Shown: positions 26,499-35,553 of the stretch, one piece after another
Layout of the letters: the number at the start of each line of letters is the position of its first letter
Numbering within the stretch: the stretch's first letter is position 1
From: Bacteroidales bacterium UBA4116
GTDB lineage: Bacteria; Bacteroidota; Bacteroidia; Bacteroidales; Tannerellaceae
Reading direction: 5' to 3'
DNA length: 64,000 bases
Assembly: GCA_002381645.1 (NCBI GenBank)
Contig: DFXE01000020.1
Location: 1 to 64,000 of the forward strand
Position numbers and translations under genes: made by a program
Notes under the pieces: model-generated
Databases searched by the model: none
What the model saw: only the letters and a program-made list of their open reading frames with translations
What the model was told of the DNA's origin: nothing

Positions 26499-26966
26499 AT
26501 GAAACAAATTTATTTTTTAGCATGTGCTTTATTATTACTGGCAGGTTGTAATAATCGCCAGAATAATGCCCAGGGGCGAACAGCCGTAATGGAAGAAGAT
26601 GTAACGGTAGTTGACACTCATAATGCGCAAAATTCATTAGATGTGAACGGAACATATTCAGGTACCCTTCCTGCGGGAACATTCGAGGGAGAACTACCTT
26701 CTGCATCAGGTCCGGGAATGGATGTCAAAATTACATTATCGGGCGACACGTATAGAAAATCCATAAAATACCTGAATCAGCCCGATACAACATTCGAATC
26801 TACCGGAAGATTTACCTGGGATCAGAATGGTTCAATTATTACTTTGCAGGGAGAAGAAGCTCCTAATAAATATTTTGTGGGAGAAAATCAGCTTTATCAT
26901 CTGGATATGGATGGCAATCGAATAACCGGAGACATGGCCGACCACTATATATTAAGAAAAAGGTAA
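26499..26966 (+). CDS. NlpE-like lipoprotein lacking the CxxC motif
   Basis: Outer-membrane or periplasmic lipoprotein of the NlpE N-terminal domain group. The start at 26499 (MKQIYFLACALLLLAGCNN) gives a clean signal peptide with the lipobox LAGC; the open frame back to 26445 has no such feature. The mature domain follows the NlpE pattern: NGTYSGTLPAG, a small beta-barrel with VKITLSGDTYRKSIKYL, GRFTWDQNGSIITLQGE and YFVGENQLYHLDMDGNRI. The CxxC expected after the GxLP turn, used in copper and surface sensing, is absent (TFEGELPSASGPGM). It ends before a clear terminator. Confidence 0.78.
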   Translation: MKQIYFLACALLLLAGCNNRQNNAQGRTAVMEEDVTVVDTHNAQNSLDVNGTYSGTLPAGTFEGELPSASGPGMDVKITLSGDTYRKSIKYLNQPDTTFESTGRFTWDQNGSIITLQGEEAPNKYFVGENQLYHLDMDGNRITGDMADHYILRKR

Positions 26967-26992
26967 CTCCAAACTACGATATACATCATATT

Positions 26993-27037
26993 ACAGGATT
27001 AAATGCACATAACGTGTTTTTAATCCTGTCTTTTTTT
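26993..27037 (+). terminator. Terminator after the NlpE-like gene
   Basis: An 11-bp stem, ACAGGATTAAA (26993-27003) with TTTAATCCTGT (27019-27029), is followed by C and T7. Confidence 0.9.
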
Positions 27038-27086
27038 GGTAATATTGCAGGCGGTTGATATTCCTGAAAGATAATGACAAATAAAA

Positions 27087-27608
27087 GTGAATAACCCGAC
27101 GGCATACATTGCAAACAGTGATCATTATTCGGTTGTCCTTGAAAAAGTTAAACAGGTAAAAAAACTGTTATGGATAGGAACTGCCGACCTGAAAGACTTG
27201 TATATGAAACAGGGCCTCTCTGCCGTTCCTTTTCTCCGTATATTATCCGGACTGATCTCACGTGGTGTCGAAATCCGGTTAATACACGCTAAAGAACCGG
27301 GACCCAATTTCAGGAAAGATTTTGATAAATATCCGATTTTAGTAAATGGGTTGGAAAGGGTTTTATGCCCGCGTGTGCATTTCAAATTAATCATATTCGA
27401 TTTGGAAACGGTATATATTGGATCAGCCAACCTGACCGGTGCCGGTATGGGTATGAAAGGCGACTACACCCGCAACTTCGAGGCTGGTATATTAACTTCC
27501 GATCCTATATTGGTTGAAAAAGCCATTAATCAGTTTGATACCGTATGGATAGGCAGCTTTTGCAACCAATGCCGAAGAAAAACATTTTGCGGAGACAGGA
27601 TTAAATAA
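27087..27608 (+). CDS. Phospholipase-D-like protein with a single HKD motif
   Basis: A 173-residue protein of the PLD/nuclease superfamily. It has one HxKx4D motif, HFKLIIFDLETVYIGSANLTGAG, with the usual GSANLT continuation, so it would act as a dimer like Nuc-type nucleases. The N-terminal part contains SDHYSVVLEKVKQVKKLLWIGTADLKDL. The C-terminal tail adds a small Cys group (CNQCRRKTFC). Translation appears to begin at a GTG at 27087; the nearby ATG at 27074 runs into a stop within seven codons. No signal peptide is evident. It may cleave nucleic acid or phosphodiesters; the substrate is unknown. It is convergent with the ABC permease gene, only 12 bp apart. Confidence 0.75.
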   Translation: MNNPTAYIANSDHYSVVLEKVKQVKKLLWIGTADLKDLYMKQGLSAVPFLRILSGLISRGVEIRLIHAKEPGPNFRKDFDKYPILVNGLERVLCPRVHFKLIIFDLETVYIGSANLTGAGMGMKGDYTRNFEAGILTSDPILVEKAINQFDTVWIGSFCNQCRRKTFCGDRIK

Positions 27609-27620
27609 TTATCCTGCCTG

Positions 27621-29966
27621 CTATTCGATCTTTATACTGTTAACAGGATTGGAATTTGCCGCTTTCCAGTTTTGAAAACTAACTGTGATAACCGTTATAA
27701 TGGCAACTAACATAAAAGCAGCTAAAAAAACCCACCAATAAATAGGAGTTTTATACGCAAAATTTTCCAACCATTGATAAATAGCATAATAGGCTACCGG
27801 TGCCGCTAAAATAAAACACATACACAGGATACGTACATATATTTTATTAAACATGATCAATATCTCACCGGTTGATGATCCCAGCACCTTACGTACTCCG
27901 ATTTCTCTTTTACGGTACTCACTTTCAAAAACGACCAATCCGAATACACCTACCATAGAAATAAATACAGCTATAAAACTGAAAAGGGAAATAAGCATAC
28001 TTACTTTCCTCTCTTTCTCATACAAGGTATTTAAAACTTCATCAAAAAAACGGACGTTAAACGGATACGAGGCGTCAAATGAATGAAGCGAATTACGGGT
28101 ATGCTGCATAGCAGCCCGTAAATCAGTGCCCGCCTTTACTTTAATATATGCATAATTAGGCTCACTGCCCCAATTATTTGTTCCCCATACGAAAAAAGCC
28201 ATAGGAACTACTTCCGTACGGAAAGAAGCAAATTTTACATTCGGCATTATGCCGACTATTTCGGCACTGTCGATACGGTCGCCCAAGACCAGTTCGTATT
28301 CGTCACGTGCCTTTTGGTTAAACACATATACTCCGTGACGTGTATTTTTGTCTTCTTCACGAAAATTTCTCCCCTCAATTATTTCAACGCCCATCACTTT
28401 TAAGAAAGAAGGGTCTACAGGCAGACATTGATAATTTATATCTTTATCACGGTATTTACGTCCCCAACCCATATATTGATCCGAACTTGAAAGAAGCGGC
28501 TGCGCAAAAGTAACATCTTCAATACCGGAAAAAGATTTTACCTGGTTGGCAAATGCGTCACGGCTTTTATTGATATTCTCGCTCAGGTCGGTAATGATGA
28601 GTTGGTCTTTATCGTAACCTAACGGCGTATTCTGCATATAATAATTCTGCAAATACATAAATATAGCGCCGATGATCAGCGCGAAGGAAGCTATGAACTG
28701 CACGCTGATAAGCGTATTCCGGAGCTGCCTTCCTTTCGGTGACAAACCGAAAGTCCCCTTCAATACCAATGCCGGCGAAAAAGAGGTAGTATAATAAGAA
28801 GGATACAGGCCGGCCACTAAACCTGTTAACAGGGCTATCATCCCTGTAAGAATAATCAGTCCTACATGGGATGACAATGACATATCCGCATTGATCAACT
28901 GCGATAAAGGGCTTACAGATACTAAAAGTACAAGCAAAATCGAGATCAGATAAGAGGCAAAACAAATCGACACGGCTTCAGAAAGAAGCGAAAGGCGCAA
29001 AACACGTTCTTCCGCACCGAGTATCTTTTGCGTATTGATACTTTTTATACGTATAGGAGTAAGAGCCGTACTGAAATTTGTAAAGTTAATACCTGCAATG
29101 ACAACGATTACAATCGCTATAGCAAATAAGACAAGCAAGGTTTGCCTGCTTGCCTTAGGAGTACGGTCATACGTAGTATCGGTAGTAAAATGCACTTCAT
29201 GCAACAGAGTTAGACGCAACTTTATGGAATTAATATAATCATAATCTTTTCCCAAAGCAGACGTATCAAAATTTTTAAGGAAATTCTCAATCAAATGTTC
29301 ACTGTTCTCGGGAGAATCCAAACGAATATACAATTCGTAATTCCAGTTGCCCCAGCTATTGATATTTTCTTCTTTAGACATGGGATAAAAGATAGCATTA
29401 TCGATAAGTGTATTCCGGGGAAAATCTTTATACACCCCACCGATAGTAAAGCTTTGATCACCGGCTTTCAACTGTTTACCAATTGCAGAAGTTTTCCCGA
29501 ACATTTTCTCGGCTAAACTTACCGGTATCAACACGGTATTAGGTTCATCCATTGCATTAGACATTCCTTCATACATATCGAATTCAAATACTTTTGTATA
29601 CTCAGGATATACCTTTAGAGCCTTTTCTTTATAACTATTCTGAATTCCCTCCGACTCTACCGTAAAAGCCATATGCTGTCCCCAGGGATTAGTCAACGTA
29701 CCTGCTACTATATGAGGCGAAGAATGTATTAACGATTCTGCGAGGGGCCGGCTTATGATAGCCTGTGCACTTTCTTCAAACACAGCTTCCACCCTGTAAA
29801 TACGGTCGGCATCTTTATGGAATTTATCAAAAGACCAGTCATAATCCAATTGCATAAATATGACTATAAACGCAGCAAAGGCAATTGATAACCCCAGGAT
29901 ATTGAGGATAGTCGCCATTTTAAAACGGCGAAGAGCACTGAAAAAGTTTTTCAAAATAGTTTTCAT
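27621..29966 (-). CDS. FtsX/MacB-type ABC transporter permease
   Basis: Inner-membrane permease of 781 residues with two FtsX halves, as typical in Bacteroidota. The N-terminal segment (FKMATILNILGLSIAFAAFIVIFMQLDYDWSFDKFHKDADRIYRVE) is followed by a MacB-like periplasmic domain, then TM segments (FAIAIVIVVIAGINFTNFST), a second periplasmic domain, and a C-terminal FtsX core (FSFIAVFISMVGVFGLVVFESEYRKREIGVRKVLGSS). It is read after the ATPase gene (18 bp gap). Such exporters act on peptides, lipids or envelope components. Position downstream of a TonB receptor suggests shared regulation; the substrate is unknown. Confidence 0.88.
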   Translation of the reverse strand: MKTILKNFFSALRRFKMATILNILGLSIAFAAFIVIFMQLDYDWSFDKFHKDADRIYRVEAVFEESAQAIISRPLAESLIHSSPHIVAGTLTNPWGQHMAFTVESEGIQNSYKEKALKVYPEYTKVFEFDMYEGMSNAMDEPNTVLIPVSLAEKMFGKTSAIGKQLKAGDQSFTIGGVYKDFPRNTLIDNAIFYPMSKEENINSWGNWNYELYIRLDSPENSEHLIENFLKNFDTSALGKDYDYINSIKLRLTLLHEVHFTTDTTYDRTPKASRQTLLVLFAIAIVIVVIAGINFTNFSTALTPIRIKSINTQKILGAEERVLRLSLLSEAVSICFASYLISILLVLLVSVSPLSQLINADMSLSSHVGLIILTGMIALLTGLVAGLYPSYYTTSFSPALVLKGTFGLSPKGRQLRNTLISVQFIASFALIIGAIFMYLQNYYMQNTPLGYDKDQLIITDLSENINKSRDAFANQVKSFSGIEDVTFAQPLLSSSDQYMGWGRKYRDKDINYQCLPVDPSFLKVMGVEIIEGRNFREEDKNTRHGVYVFNQKARDEYELVLGDRIDSAEIVGIMPNVKFASFRTEVVPMAFFVWGTNNWGSEPNYAYIKVKAGTDLRAAMQHTRNSLHSFDASYPFNVRFFDEVLNTLYEKERKVSMLISLFSFIAVFISMVGVFGLVVFESEYRKREIGVRKVLGSSTGEILIMFNKIYVRILCMCFILAAPVAYYAIYQWLENFAYKTPIYWWVFLAAFMLVAIITVITVSFQNWKAANSNPVNSIKIE

Positions 29967-29971
29967 GAGTG

Positions 29972-29979
29972 CAAAAGTA
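29972..29979 (-). promoter_or_regulatory. -7-like element just before the permease gene
   Basis: CAAAAGTA on the plus strand reads TACTTTTG on the minus strand. It would start transcription almost at the ATG (29966), so either a leaderless mRNA or a chance match in the ATPase-permease gap. Confidence 0.3.
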
Positions 29980-29984
29980 ATAAA

Positions 29985-30665
29985 TTATAGATATCCATTA
30001 ACCGTCGATACAATACTACCGTCAAATAAATTAACCACCCTGTGTGCATAGCTTGCATCATGCTTCGAATGTGTCACCATCACAATCGATGTACCTTCTT
30101 TGTTCAGATCCGTAAGTAATTGCATTACTTCCGATCCGTTTTTCGAATCCAGATTACCGGTTGGTTCGTCTGCAAGGATAATTTGAGGATTCGAAACCAC
30201 TGCCCGTGCTATAGCAACCCGTTGTTGCTGTCCTCCGGATAATTGTTGGGGAAAATGATGTGATCTGTGGCTTATATTCATTCGTTTTAATATGCTTTGA
30301 ACCCGTTCCTTACGGTTTTTGGCTTTCATATCCATATACGTCAGGGGTAATTCTACATTTTCATAAACATTCAATTCATCAATCAGGTTAAAACTCTGAA
30401 ATATAAACCCGATATTTCCTTTTCGCATTTTCGTGCGGTCTTTTTCCCTTAAATGTCCGACTTCCGTATTGCCGAGGTAATACTTTCCTTCCGTTGGATT
30501 ATCAAGCAATCCTAAAATATTCAGGAGGGTCGATTTGCCACAGCCGGAAGGCCCCATAACAGCAATAAACTCACTATCTTTTACCTCCATCGAAACGTTA
30601 TTCAACGCTATTGTCTCTATTTCTTCCGTACGGAAGAACTTGCTTATACCTTCTATTTTTATCAT
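29985..30665 (-). CDS. ABC transporter ATP-binding protein (MacB/LolD type)
   Basis: Cytosolic ATPase that energises the FtsX-type permease encoded next. The start at 30665 (MIKIEGISKFFRTEEIETIAL) matches LolD/MacB N-termini; the frame is open to 30701 without conserved sequence. Motifs are complete: Walker A GPSGCGKSTLL, Q-loop IGFIFQSFNLIDELNVYENVELPL, signature LSGGQQQRVAIARAV, Walker B ILADEPTGNLD and the switch His in MVTHSKHD. The length of 226 residues is normal. The preceding TonB receptor ends 66 bp upstream on the same strand, so these genes probably form one operon. Confidence 0.93.
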   Translation of the reverse strand: MIKIEGISKFFRTEEIETIALNNVSMEVKDSEFIAVMGPSGCGKSTLLNILGLLDNPTEGKYYLGNTEVGHLREKDRTKMRKGNIGFIFQSFNLIDELNVYENVELPLTYMDMKAKNRKERVQSILKRMNISHRSHHFPQQLSGGQQQRVAIARAVVSNPQIILADEPTGNLDSKNGSEVMQLLTDLNKEGTSIVMVTHSKHDASYAHRVVNLFDGSIVSTVNGYL

Positions 30666-30731
30666 AATAAGTACGTCTTTTCTTATTTGACGTATAAGCA
30701 AGTCCTACCGTTGCAGATTTAAAGTGAATTT

Positions 30732-33032
30732 TTAATAATTAATTTTACAACCGATAAAATAACTTCTCGGAACACCCGGGCCATATATATAGCCGGCATC
30801 TCTTTGCGGGCCTTTGTCAAAATCACTCTGGTAAGCATTGAATATATTCTGAATTCCTCCGTTAAGCTGTAAAGTTACCGATTTCAAAAGAGGGAAATCA
30901 TATGCCAATTTGATATTCATATCAAAAAAGTCGGGGGTTTTTTCTTCCCTGTCTTCCGGAATATATCCTTCAAAGTGCTGCACAAGCATACTCCCCGTAT
31001 AGGTTCCGGTCAGAGAAGCAGTCAGTCTCTTCACCGGAGTAAAAGTTGAGGTAAAATATCCGTAAACATCCGGTGAACGGAACATCTTCTTTTGAGGTTC
31101 CACACTCTCATTTTCACTCCATTGTTCAGGTTCCTTATAACGGCTGCGCTGAACAGTTGCCCCTGCCTGTATTTGCATCCAGGCATAAGCCATCTTTGCT
31201 TCCATATTAACACCCATTACCCTTGCACCTTTTCCATTTCTTCGTTCCATCAGGATATTTCCCTCTTTATCATGCCCGTTTTCTTCAAGTACAAAGACAT
31301 TGCGAAGATCGGTATAAAAACCTTCCACAAGGAAATTGGTCTGCACTGCCCCGAAACGCTTATAATAATCGACGGAAGCGCTTAAACTCTGCGAATTTTC
31401 CTCTTTAAGATCAGGAGCCAGATTAATGATCATCACATCACCTCCCACAGCCGTTATATGTAAATCCTCGTCGAAAGCCTGTGGTGCACGAAAGCCGCTT
31501 GAATAACTGGCACGTATATTTACATCTTCTGTTGGATTAAAACGGACATTGGCACGTGGGCTGAATATCACATGCCCGATCAGGTTATGCTTATCCAGCC
31601 TTCCGCCGATAAGGAAACTCCAGAGCTTATTCTTCCATTCATTCTGTACAAAAGCACTTTCAATATGAACGGTTTGCTCTATCGTCCGGTTATATCCAAG
31701 CATTTCATCTTGCAGGTCATCGTACGTGTATTCCAATCCTCCCGTAAATTGCGAGGGCATAAAAAGTAATTTATCCCACTCATAAGAATATTGTCCTCCG
31801 CCCACAAAAGTCATACCTTTGGTATGTCCGTAAGCATTGTCATTGAAATCAGCACCATAATAGCTGTCTCTTTTCGTATGTTGAGCCGATGTATAAAGAT
31901 TTACCCTGTGCTTATAATCGCGAGAGAACAGGTCGAATTTTATACCTCCGCCATTTATATTATGATCTGTCTGTTCCGTGATATTGGTTTGATGTGGAGG
32001 AAGATTCAGCAAGTTACCCCCTCTTCTGAATTCGGTTATGTTATGATACTCAAATGTAAGTTTAGAATAAGTACTTGTTTTCAGGTAGGAACGAAGTCCA
32101 AGCGTTTTAGAATTCAATTTACCCAATTCGGTAAACCCGTCGCCGTCATGATCATATGCCCCACGGTATCTGTTTTGTCCGAAAATATAAACTCCGGCTT
32201 TATGGTCATCCGTCACTAAAGAAGCATTAACAGTTGTATTATTATCCGGCCTGCTTCCGTCGATCATCGTAAGTGAATGTGCAACCTGAGCCGAATTTCG
32301 CAGAGGTTCTTTCGTTATAATATTGATTGTTCCGGCAATAGCGGATGAACCGAATAAGGCTGAACCTCCACCCCTCATCACTTCAACACGTTCAATCATA
32401 TTAGCAGGTATCTGTTCTAATCCGTAAACACCGGTAAGTGCACTGAATATTGGACGGCTATCCATCAATATCTGGGTATAAGGACCTTCCAGGCCATTAA
32501 TACGGACCTGTTGGAATCCACAGTTCTGGCAGTTATTTTCCACCCGTACTCCGGGCTGGAAATTCAACCCGTCGGCCAAAGAAGTCGAATGCGTGGTCTC
32601 AAATGTTCTCGAATCCAGAACATTGACGAGCGAAGGGGCAAGCCTGCGTGTTGTTTCGTTACGATTGGCAGATACAACCACGCCGTCTAATGATACAGCA
32701 TCTTCTTCCGCTTCAAAATTCACTTCCAACGTAGTTCCTTTTCTCAACTTAATTTCTTTCTCTATGGTTTTATATCCTATGGATTTCATAACCAATGTAA
32801 AAGTTCCCTCCGGAAGATTCTTTAAGTAATAATGACCGGTAGCATCCGTAGTAGTGCCAATCGTGGTGCCCTGAAGGAAAATATTAATAAAGGGTAAATG
32901 CTCCCCTGTTTTCCTATCCAAAATATGTCCGACTATATTTGCATCGGAAGGGTTAAGGGCAGGTCCGTCTTCTGCTAATACCGTACCCGATAATAGGTAT
33001 AAGCATACTATAAATGAAATGATCTTTTTCAC
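30732..33032 (-). CDS. TonB-dependent receptor with CxxC in plug (copy A of duplicated module)
   Basis: Outer-membrane TonB-dependent receptor, 766 residues. After the signal peptide come a carboxypeptidase-like beta-sandwich (HLPFINIFLQGTTIGTTTDA), the TonB-box region SLDGVVVSANR and a plug domain. The plug contains Cys168-x-x-Cys171 (NNCQNCGFQQVRINGL), then QILMDSRPIFSALTGVYGLEQIP, MIERVEVMRGGGSALFGSSAIAGTINIITKEP. The barrel ends IGCKINY with an aromatic residue. A close paralogue of the same length is encoded at 36134-38434 on the other strand. The small His-rich protein upstream and the ABC genes downstream suggest a metal or haem ligand; this is inference. Confidence 0.92.
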   Translation of the reverse strand: MKKIISFIVCLYLLSGTVLAEDGPALNPSDANIVGHILDRKTGEHLPFINIFLQGTTIGTTTDATGHYYLKNLPEGTFTLVMKSIGYKTIEKEIKLRKGTTLEVNFEAEEDAVSLDGVVVSANRNETTRRLAPSLVNVLDSRTFETTHSTSLADGLNFQPGVRVENNCQNCGFQQVRINGLEGPYTQILMDSRPIFSALTGVYGLEQIPANMIERVEVMRGGGSALFGSSAIAGTINIITKEPLRNSAQVAHSLTMIDGSRPDNNTTVNASLVTDDHKAGVYIFGQNRYRGAYDHDGDGFTELGKLNSKTLGLRSYLKTSTYSKLTFEYHNITEFRRGGNLLNLPPHQTNITEQTDHNINGGGIKFDLFSRDYKHRVNLYTSAQHTKRDSYYGADFNDNAYGHTKGMTFVGGGQYSYEWDKLLFMPSQFTGGLEYTYDDLQDEMLGYNRTIEQTVHIESAFVQNEWKNKLWSFLIGGRLDKHNLIGHVIFSPRANVRFNPTEDVNIRASYSSGFRAPQAFDEDLHITAVGGDVMIINLAPDLKEENSQSLSASVDYYKRFGAVQTNFLVEGFYTDLRNVFVLEENGHDKEGNILMERRNGKGARVMGVNMEAKMAYAWMQIQAGATVQRSRYKEPEQWSENESVEPQKKMFRSPDVYGYFTSTFTPVKRLTASLTGTYTGSMLVQHFEGYIPEDREEKTPDFFDMNIKLAYDFPLLKSVTLQLNGGIQNIFNAYQSDFDKGPQRDAGYIYGPGVPRSYFIGCKINY

Positions 33033-33080
33033 TGTCTGATAAATGTTGGTTAATAAATAGAATTAAGTAAATAAAAAAAA

Positions 33081-33443
33081 TTAACAGGAACCAACATAGG
33101 GAGGCCCCCGGAGAGACAAATGCGTCTGATGAGGTAATAAAAAAAACGGATCGGTTATTTTATAAGCAATTTCTATAATTTCCTGATTTGATGCCTGTAT
33201 TTCAAAAGAATAAATAAAACTGTCGGCAACATTTACTGTTGATAGCTGATGCAGGAATAAAATTTCGGCCAATGACTGATGCTGATGAGAAGCATTGCTG
33301 GTAGTTTTAGAAAAAGGATGGGAGTGTACAATCATGGTTCCTTCTTCCACATGTACATGCATAAAAAAAGCGATGTTACTGTAATATACAATAAATAACA
33401 CCGGCAATAACCATTTTATATAACAGAGATTAGATTCTCTCAT
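33081..33443 (-). CDS. Small His-rich membrane-anchored protein (copy A)
   Basis: A 120-residue protein with one N-terminal hydrophobic anchor (YIKWLLPVLFIVYYSNIAFF) followed directly by a histidine-rich stretch: MHVHVEEGTMIVHSHPFS, then SHQHQS and FLHQLS. This suggests metal binding on the periplasmic side. The start at 33443 is chosen because a -7 element at 33472-33479 overlaps the region before it; the frame is open to 33482. It lies 48 bp upstream of TonB receptor A. A paralogue at 35554-35907 keeps the HVHV-x5-IVHSHPFS core, the HQH, the LHQ-x-ST and the C-terminal LLP...LR-x-PP. No known domain is recognised with certainty. Confidence 0.75.
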   Translation of the reverse strand: MRESNLCYIKWLLPVLFIVYYSNIAFFMHVHVEEGTMIVHSHPFSKTTSNASHQHQSLAEILFLHQLSTVNVADSFIYSFEIQASNQEIIEIAYKITDPFFLLPHQTHLSLRGPPYVGSC

Positions 33444-33471
33444 CAGGATATAACTCCACCTAAAAACGGTG

Positions 33472-33479
33472 CAAATGTA
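33472..33479 (-). promoter_or_regulatory. -7 promoter element for His-rich protein A / TonB receptor A operon
   Basis: CAAATGTA on the plus strand reads TACATTTG on the minus strand, an exact TAnnTTTG match 28 bp before the chosen start at 33443. Confidence 0.65.
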
Positions 33480-33577
33480 CAATTTATATATACATAATAA
33501 TATACCTACTTAACGGTATATTGAGTATCCACCATCTTGTTTATATCCGGAAAACGATAAAAACAAAAATATATTTA

Positions 33578-33585
33578 TAGATTTG
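33578..33585 (+). promoter_or_regulatory. -7 promoter element for the C10 peptidase gene
   Basis: TAGATTTG followed by T matches TAnnTTTG, 26 bp upstream of the ATG at 33612. With the minus element at 33472 it makes a divergent promoter pair. Confidence 0.6.
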
Positions 33586-33611
33586 TTGTTATAAGGAGTA
33601 AGAATTCATTT

Positions 33612-35456
33612 ATGAAAACATCAATTATAATCATCTTGGCCGTTTTGCTTTCAGGTAATATCGGTGCCAAAAAAGTCGATAAGGGCGAAGCGCATAGGGC
33701 TGCTTCGGCTTTCATCACTCATTCCCTCCCGCAACTGAGAGGCTCGCTGGAACCCGAATTAATTTACACGGCTACCGGAGAAAAAAGTAATGGATTACGT
33801 TCTGGCATATACCCTTTATTTTATATATTCAATATACCTGATAATCGGGGGTTTGTAATAATTTCCGGTGATGATACCGCAATACCTGTACTGGCTTATT
33901 CTGATAAAGGGTCTTTCAAAACAGAACAAATGCCGGAAAACCTATCAAACCGGCTCATACTTTACGAAAAAGAAATAAACCATATAATTACAAATAATTT
34001 TACCCCTTCCGAATACATACAACAAAAATGGAATGAATTACTTACCGGAGTTTCGCAGACAAAATCCGGCGGTATTTGCTTATCAACTGCATTATGGGAT
34101 CAAACGGCTCCGTATAATGATCTGTGTCCGCTTCAATCCGGAAAACATACAGTAACCGGTTGTGTAGCTACAGCAATGGGAATTCTTATGAAATATAACG
34201 AATGGCCGGTCAGGGGAAGCGGATCAAATCAATATAAAACAACCACAGGAAAGCTGTCTGTTTCCGCCGATTTCAATATCAATTACGACTGGCAAAACAT
34301 GTTGGATAACTATCAAACAGATTACAATAATAAACCGCTGTGGAATACAACACAGGAAAAAGCAGTATCTACGCTGGTTTATCACGCAGGAGCAGCCGCG
34401 TATACGGACTTTGGTACCAAATCGAGTGGTGCATATACGCCGGATGCTATTCAAGCACTGATCAATAATTTTGGTTATGATAAAGGGATGTATCTTGCTT
34501 ACAGGAATTTATATTCCAATGAAGAATGGAATAACTTACTTCAAAAAGAATTAAACGAAAACCGTCCTCTATTGTATGGTGGTATTACAGGGCAGGGAGA
34601 AGGTCATCAATTCATTATCGACGGTTATGACCAGGACAATTATTACCATGTCAACTGGGGTTGGAGCGGCTATTCAAATGGCTATTACCTTTTGTCTGCA
34701 CTCGATCCTTTCATGCAGGGTATAGGAGGAAGCAGCAACAATTCCGGCTTTTCAAAAGAACAGGATGCTGTTATAGGTATAAAAAAGGCAAGAAGAGGAT
34801 CTGTACCCAACCATGAATTTTACTTTATAGAAAACGGTAAATTCGAGACCTACGGTTTATCTGTAAATACGGATGTGATCAGAAAGGACGAACCTTTTAT
34901 ATTACGGTTTTCATATGTGGTTGATTACGGCGCACGCGATTTTAATGGTTTATGGGGTATATTCCTTACCAATAAAAACGGTACAATTAAGGAAGAACTT
35001 GAAGTATTCAGCTTCGACCTGAAAGGAGATAACGCTATGTATACCGACGGTGATACGTATATTATCCGTACGGATATTGAAGAAGGCGACAAAATACGCC
35101 TCTATTATAGTTCCGACAAAAAAACATGGAAAGCTGTTCGGGGTACTGCCGGCACGGTAACCGAATTACCCGTCGGAGTAGGACATGCCACATCAAACCG
35201 GCAGGTAACCGGAAAAAAAAGAATCCGCGTGTTTCCCGCCATGGCACAATCCGTTATTTATATTCGTACGTATGAAGATTTACCTATCAGATCCGTTCGT
35301 TTTTTCACCTTATCCGGTAATCTGATAAAAGAACATTTTTTTAATTCTAATGAAAATGATATTTCTGTTTTTGTACATGATTTGATCCCTGGTGTTTACA
35401 TCGTTTCCGTTCAGACGGAAGAAAAGGCATATTCCTGTAAAATCGTGAAAAGGTAA
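33612..35456 (+). CDS. Secreted C10 (streptopain/interpain-type) cysteine peptidase with T9SS C-terminal domain
   Basis: Extracellular cysteine protease of family C10, 614 residues. The signal peptide is followed by a Spi_C10-type propeptide (residues about 22-140, with GFVIISGDDTAIPVLAYSDKG). The catalytic domain has Cys184 in TVTGCVATAMGILMKYN and His332 in GEGHQFIIDGYD, then NYYHVNWGWSGYSNGYYLL. The last ~75 residues look like a type IX secretion type A sorting domain, ending GVYIVSVQTEEKAYSCKIVKR. Related interpain A degrades haemoglobin, which would fit neighbouring receptors if they take up haem. It has its own promoter between two inverted receptor modules. Confidence 0.9.
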   Translation: MKTSIIIILAVLLSGNIGAKKVDKGEAHRAASAFITHSLPQLRGSLEPELIYTATGEKSNGLRSGIYPLFYIFNIPDNRGFVIISGDDTAIPVLAYSDKGSFKTEQMPENLSNRLILYEKEINHIITNNFTPSEYIQQKWNELLTGVSQTKSGGICLSTALWDQTAPYNDLCPLQSGKHTVTGCVATAMGILMKYNEWPVRGSGSNQYKTTTGKLSVSADFNINYDWQNMLDNYQTDYNNKPLWNTTQEKAVSTLVYHAGAAAYTDFGTKSSGAYTPDAIQALINNFGYDKGMYLAYRNLYSNEEWNNLLQKELNENRPLLYGGITGQGEGHQFIIDGYDQDNYYHVNWGWSGYSNGYYLLSALDPFMQGIGGSSNNSGFSKEQDAVIGIKKARRGSVPNHEFYFIENGKFETYGLSVNTDVIRKDEPFILRFSYVVDYGARDFNGLWGIFLTNKNGTIKEELEVFSFDLKGDNAMYTDGDTYIIRTDIEEGDKIRLYYSSDKKTWKAVRGTAGTVTELPVGVGHATSNRQVTGKKRIRVFPAMAQSVIYIRTYEDLPIRSVRFFTLSGNLIKEHFFNSNENDISVFVHDLIPGVYIVSVQTEEKAYSCKIVKR

Positions 35457-35553
35457 ATTTACGCATACTATTCAACTAACTCATTTATAAATAAAATCAT
35501 ACATTATACAAATATCAGTTAAATTTAGTAAATTGCCGCCCTGAATCACAAAT

